DNA of 6,980 nt from JAGOBX01 sp017999075 [NCBI: Candidatus Babelota bacterium]. Its GTDB lineage: Bacteria > JAGOBX01. Where the stretch lies: assembly GCA_017999075.1 (NCBI GenBank), contig JAGOBX010000185.1:1-6980 (forward strand), written 5' to 3'. Made by a program: the position numbers and the translations under genes. The notes beneath the pieces are model-generated. The model did not search any database. It was given only the letters and a program-made list of their open reading frames with translations, and had not been told where the DNA came from. Position 1 is the stretch's first letter; every line of letters starts with the position of its first letter. Below are positions 5,901-6,980 of this stretch, piece by piece.

Positions 5901-6867
5901 TGAATATTTTACTGTGTAACTGATTAAATCCTCCAGGCTGATTGCGGAGTGTTCCGTTTGCATCTCCCTGAAAATTTGATATTGTTGTTGCATCCCAGTC
6001 GCTTGATGTGGCCGGAGATCCTGAACAGCCTCGCCAGATAATTCCTGATTTGGCAATAATATCATCTCTTAAAGCATCTGTGCCTGCTGATGATGACCAG
6101 GCATCACTCATAAAAAAAATTGATTCTTTGCATAAAGCAACAAGCTGGCGATAACGAGAAAGAAGTGAACCTGAACCTGCAGCATAACCGTCATCATTAT
6201 CTTCAGGGCTGTACCTCAGTTCTATTGTATCTCCGTATGGTGAGTAAAAAATATCTCCGCCGCTGTATTGAGTTGCATCGTGAAAAGTTCCTGCAGCCAT
6301 TTCTCTCATCTGTTCTTCGGCTTTTGCCCGCATTCCCGTTGACATTCCCCACCATGGAAAAAATATTGCATTGTTGTGTTGAGAATCAAAACCGCCTGAA
6401 GTGTGGTTGGCTGAACTTACAAGATACCCTTTATTAGCAACAAAAATATCTTTTATATGCATAATAACTCCGCCAGCAGATTCTGTAACATCTGTTATAT
6501 TGGCGTCAGTTAGCCCTGTAGCGTTTGTTAAACCTGTTCCTCCGTCTCCATCAGCGATAAGATAATCAGGAACTCCTCCGGCAGCACTGTGACTGTTGAG
6601 ACCCATACTGTTAGTGGTGTTTATTCCGTTGATTGTGCCGATCCCGCCGGTACCCCAGGTATAAGAACAAACATAAGTTGTGTCAGTTGTCGAATTTCCA
6701 AGTCCTGATATGAATGCTAACCAGCGCTCGAATCCTGAATTAACGGAATTTGTCCCATCTCCTATTGTAAATTGAGCCCACCACCATGGAGCAGCAAATA
6801 AAATTGAAGGAATAAACAATAAAAATAATAGAAGATACAAATATTTTGTTCTTATAATAAATTTCAT
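2947..6867 (-). CDS. Secreted multidomain protein: PLD-like, FN3, Ig-like and dockerin-like domains
   Basis: A 1306-residue exported protein. Residues 1-25 are a signal peptide: a basic start, a long Leu/Phe/Ile core, and a probable cut after LFA. Residues 26-375 look like a phospholipase D fold with two HKD-type motifs. The second (318-335) is intact and is followed by E349. The first (137-154) keeps His, Lys, Ser and Asn at exact spacing but has Ala instead of Asp. Residues 388-545 are FN3-like, interrupted by two DDDADG loops (436-484). Residues 545-989 hold three divergent repeats of about 148 residues, 990-1174 two Ig-like domains, 1175-1257 a carboxypeptidase-regulatory-like domain, and 1258-1306 a dockerin-like EF-hand pair. 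PLD-superfamily enzymes cleave or transfer phosphodiester bonds (phospholipases, nucleases, phosphatidyl transferases); the substrate here is not readable from sequence. The tail is rich in Ser, Thr, Asn and Asp, as in many surface or secreted adhesive proteins. The ATG at 6867 is favoured by the signal peptide, though its Shine-Dalgarno is weak. Domain limits are by eye. Confidence 0.9.
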   Translation of the reverse strand: MKFIIRTKYLYLLLFLLFIPSILFAAPWWWAQFTIGDGTNSVNSGFERWLAFISGLGNSTTDTTYVCSYTWGTGGIGTINGINTTNSMGLNSHSAAGGVPDYLIADGDGGTGLTNATGLTDANITDVTESAGGVIMHIKDIFVANKGYLVSSANHTSGGFDSQHNNAIFFPWWGMSTGMRAKAEEQMREMAAGTFHDATQYSGGDIFYSPYGDTIELRYSPEDNDDGYAAGSGSLLSRYRQLVALCKESIFFMSDAWSSSAGTDALRDDIIAKSGIIWRGCSGSPATSSDWDATTISNFQGDANGTLRNQPGGFNQLHSKIFIFDMEIVATGSANMTAAAMYDSSSNDEVNIIVHDFRLARRYMNHYHHIMTNSGVTNDPSSDGYDNTAPNAPSNFSITPGASTFSAAWTPSTSTDISRYYIFVDTLPITKNRIGDRVDDDADGYYDEDPIGNADGFSSGSADNLSDISANDDDADGSADEDPWMYPEVMVKTTSGASCIISSWNVGESLLENVNYYFAIVAVDTQGNESAVDTSGPHTLVTLTNVEVETFYNVVSDTFYTNESNITVMSVNITGTSGDILDTFTLNNSGNMDSNQINSVKLWYDTGVISGIWDSSDGFAGQLTWQSSKQWYSNSLNIPLSASSSSFIVTISANQYSVTNDSFQAKIPVNGIDSRNLLPAPSSILTNPFFQYCSNTISISKTSEANTYVVYKNLDNIELLKFTIYPNPYNDSLTFISVSNNGGANNTDFSNIKLYSDSNSNGFDTSDLFMGELFWSGTSWDSNSLNFGLLSGPNYILITGKASSSISTGDTAQFKLNTLKTAFGDTVNPSITNLNISTCSNAVYLSQYNLTNAGYFKNTSNIPVFIGTILGIQSGDSLTTISIKNTSSTLDSTKISSMKLWFDNGDSSLNTGIDTFIDTFAYTGSNIYSCTNLNRTISNSSFIISIDINGNAAPNDTFNLIFEPLSCKTLFGDSFPASQISASRTVSITGAIECSISSPENNIDTISSVIRITGTTLSTNSGDTIKIYLNGVLITDSSIFSSNANFDTLIQLTDSVNTITVAAVSHLSDTNVDTKYIIVNYYSVPSVYITYPVISGIQYDTTASGYISISGTIANARNGDTLSIYVNGVLNDKLIISSGSWSGTAAIYLYSETVTVTITDRFNQTDTKYIIVTPGIIISGSIELDGAPTDSGTLVSISNDSFIFTAVTNETGEFTLRVLSQDTFVINFKKLNYTSYDTQIFISENINLGTVVILNAGDFYFDGKINIKDAALIKKYFGQSGTVYDINGDNKISGEEKTHLKKNYSK
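2950..3096 (-). other. Dockerin-like C-terminal EF-hand pair (residues 1258-1306)
   Basis: Two calcium-loop motifs each lead into a short helix. The first is DFYFDGKINIKD (1258-1269), with Asp/Asn at loop positions 1, 5, 9 and 12 and the helix AALIKKYFG. The second is DINGDNKISGEE (1285-1296), with D, N, D, S and E at positions 1, 3, 5, 9 and 12, and the helix KTHLKKNY. The pairing, spacing and terminal position match dockerin type I-like modules. Dockerins bind cohesins in cellulosomes, but dockerin-like ends also occur widely in bacteria without cellulosomes. No cohesin is in this window. Confidence 0.75.
3097..3345 (-). other. Carboxypeptidase-regulatory-like beta domain (residues 1175-1257)
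   Basis: The segment runs from ISGSIELDGAPTDSGTLVSI, through TNETGEFTLRVLSQDTFVINF, to INLGTVVIL. The pattern G-x-I-x-L-G-x-P, then T-x-E/D-T-G-E-F, and an ending in LGTVVL is that of the carboxypeptidase regulatory-like (transthyretin-like) fold, commonly found just before C-terminal dockerin or sorting modules. Confidence 0.7.
3346..3900 (-). other. Two tandem Ig-like domains (residues 990-1083 and 1084-1174)
   Basis: The two segments share the same landmarks: SGDTIKIYLNGVL in the first and NGDTLSIYVNGVL in the second, then a TVT-rich strand, and both close with DTKYIIV. This is the usual appearance of bacterial Ig-like modules used as spacers or adhesive units in exported proteins. They probably arose by duplication within the gene and have since diverged. 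Confidence 0.7.
3901..5235 (-). repeat. Three divergent protein repeats of about 148 residues (545-989)
   Basis: Approximate units are residues 545-692, 693-839 and 840-989. Shared landmarks are KLWYDTG (601), KLYSDSN (753) and KLWFDNG (899), each followed about 15-20 residues later by a hydrophobic-aromatic strand (GQLTW, GELFW, DTFAY), then SLNIPL, SLNFGL and NLNRTI, and then a FIVTISAN/YILITGKA/FIISIDING strand. These are beta-rich units with no family I can name. The DNA copies are too diverged to recombine easily. Confidence 0.65.
5416..5562 (-). other. Asp-rich calcium-loop insert inside the FN3-like domain (residues 436-484)
   Basis: DDDADGYYDEDP (439-450) and DDDADGSADEDP (472-483) are two copies of one motif, separated by about 20 residues. 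They lie between the FN3 strand ISRYYIFVDT and the later strand NYYFAIVAVD. The spacing of acidic residues resembles calcium-binding loops of the EF-hand or thrombospondin type 3 kind. Calcium binding is inferred. Confidence 0.65.
5863..5916 (-). other. Second HKD motif of the PLD-like region (residues 318-335), intact
   Basis: HSKIFIFDMEIVATGSAN matches HxKx4Dx6GSxN exactly, with H318, K320, D325, G332, S333 and N335. The downstream acidic residue E349 (in SNDEVNIIV) is also as expected for PLD-superfamily catalytic sites. Confidence 0.88.
6406..6459 (-). other. First HKD-like motif (residues 137-154), Asp replaced by Ala
   Basis: HIKDIFVANKGYLVSSAN aligns without gaps to HxKx4Dx6GSxN. H137, K139, S152 and N154 are kept, Gly is Ser151, and the Asp position is Ala144. 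The following HTSGGFDSQHNNAIFF also resembles the segment after the GSxN of PLD proteins. Confidence 0.65.
6793..6867 (-). other. Signal peptide of the large exported protein (residues 1-25)
   Basis: MKFIIRTK gives a positive n-region, followed by a hydrophobic stretch of about 15 residues (YLYLLLFLLFIPSIL) and then LFA-AP, a plausible signal peptidase I site. There is no Cys at the cut site, so it is not a lipoprotein signal. Confidence 0.85.
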
Positions 6868-6980
6868 AAATTTTCGCTTTAATAAAGTTTAGTAAGATTA
6901 AATGCAATTTTATTTCATATTATATAACAGAATTTCATAAAATACTTTTTTATAATAATAAATCAAGTAAAATATTAAGT
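6868..6980 (-). promoter_or_regulatory. AT-rich leader with possible promoter of the large exported-protein gene
   Basis: A perfect TATAAT occurs on the minus strand at 6924 to 6919, about 50 bases before the ATG, but with no good -35 box at 17 bases. A second possibility is TTGATT (6966 to 6961), 16 bases, then TATTTT (6944 to 6939). The sequence just before the ATG (AAAGCGAAAATTT) has only a poor Shine-Dalgarno match, unlike the other two genes. No gene is visible in this stretch, and the upstream gene lies outside the window. Confidence 0.35.

Noticed and set aside
5883-6065. Minus-strand open frame of 60 codons in another frame of the large gene
   Set aside because: It overlaps the region leading into the intact HKD motif; the main frame is continuous and conserved there, so this is a shadow.
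6120-6437. Plus-strand open frame of 105 codons
   Set aside because: It lies antisense inside the PLD-like coding region, has no Shine-Dalgarno, and its translation has no domain-like pattern, while the minus frame carries clear motifs.
6868-6980. A small gene or RNA in the right-hand end
   Set aside because: I found no open frame with a ribosome site and no stable GC-containing stems in this AT-rich stretch; it reads as a leader region.

Overview
The window is AT-rich (roughly two thirds A+T by eye) and holds three genes, all on the minus strand. Read in the direction of transcription (right to left), they are a very large secreted multidomain protein, a transketolase, and a two-component response regulator that runs off the left edge. 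The gaps are short (about 60 and 110 bases), and no tRNA, rRNA, CRISPR array, insertion sequence or origin is visible.

Region by region: 6868-6980 is an AT-rich leader with possible promoter elements. 2947-6867 encodes a 1306-residue exported protein. In order, it has a signal peptide, a phospholipase D (PLD)-fold region with two HKD-type motifs (the first lacking its Asp), a fibronectin-III-like domain interrupted by two Asp-rich calcium-type loops, three divergent repeats of about 148 residues, two Ig-like domains, a carboxypeptidase-regulatory-like beta domain, and a C-terminal dockerin-like pair of EF-hand loops. 2838-2946 carries a good sigma70-type promoter and a Shine-Dalgarno site for transketolase. 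831-2837 encodes a complete 668-residue transketolase with all expected active-site residues. 770-830 separates it from the regulator, whose own near-consensus promoter appears to begin inside the last codons of tkt. 1-769 encodes the first 256 residues of a REC-HDOD response regulator.

The organism is a bacterium that uses ordinary sigma70-like promoters and Shine-Dalgarno sites. The exported mosaic of PLD, FN3 with DDDxDG loops, Ig-like and dockerin-like modules is a style common in uncultivated, diderm-type environmental lineages. I cannot assign a phylum from this sequence alone.

The three genes do not look like one functional pathway. Transketolase is central carbon metabolism, the REC-HDOD protein is signalling, and the large protein works outside the cytoplasm. 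Separate promoter candidates in front of each gene support largely independent transcription. No convincing GC-rich intrinsic terminator was found after either complete gene, so some read-through is possible. The part most worth a second look is the large exported PLD-like protein.
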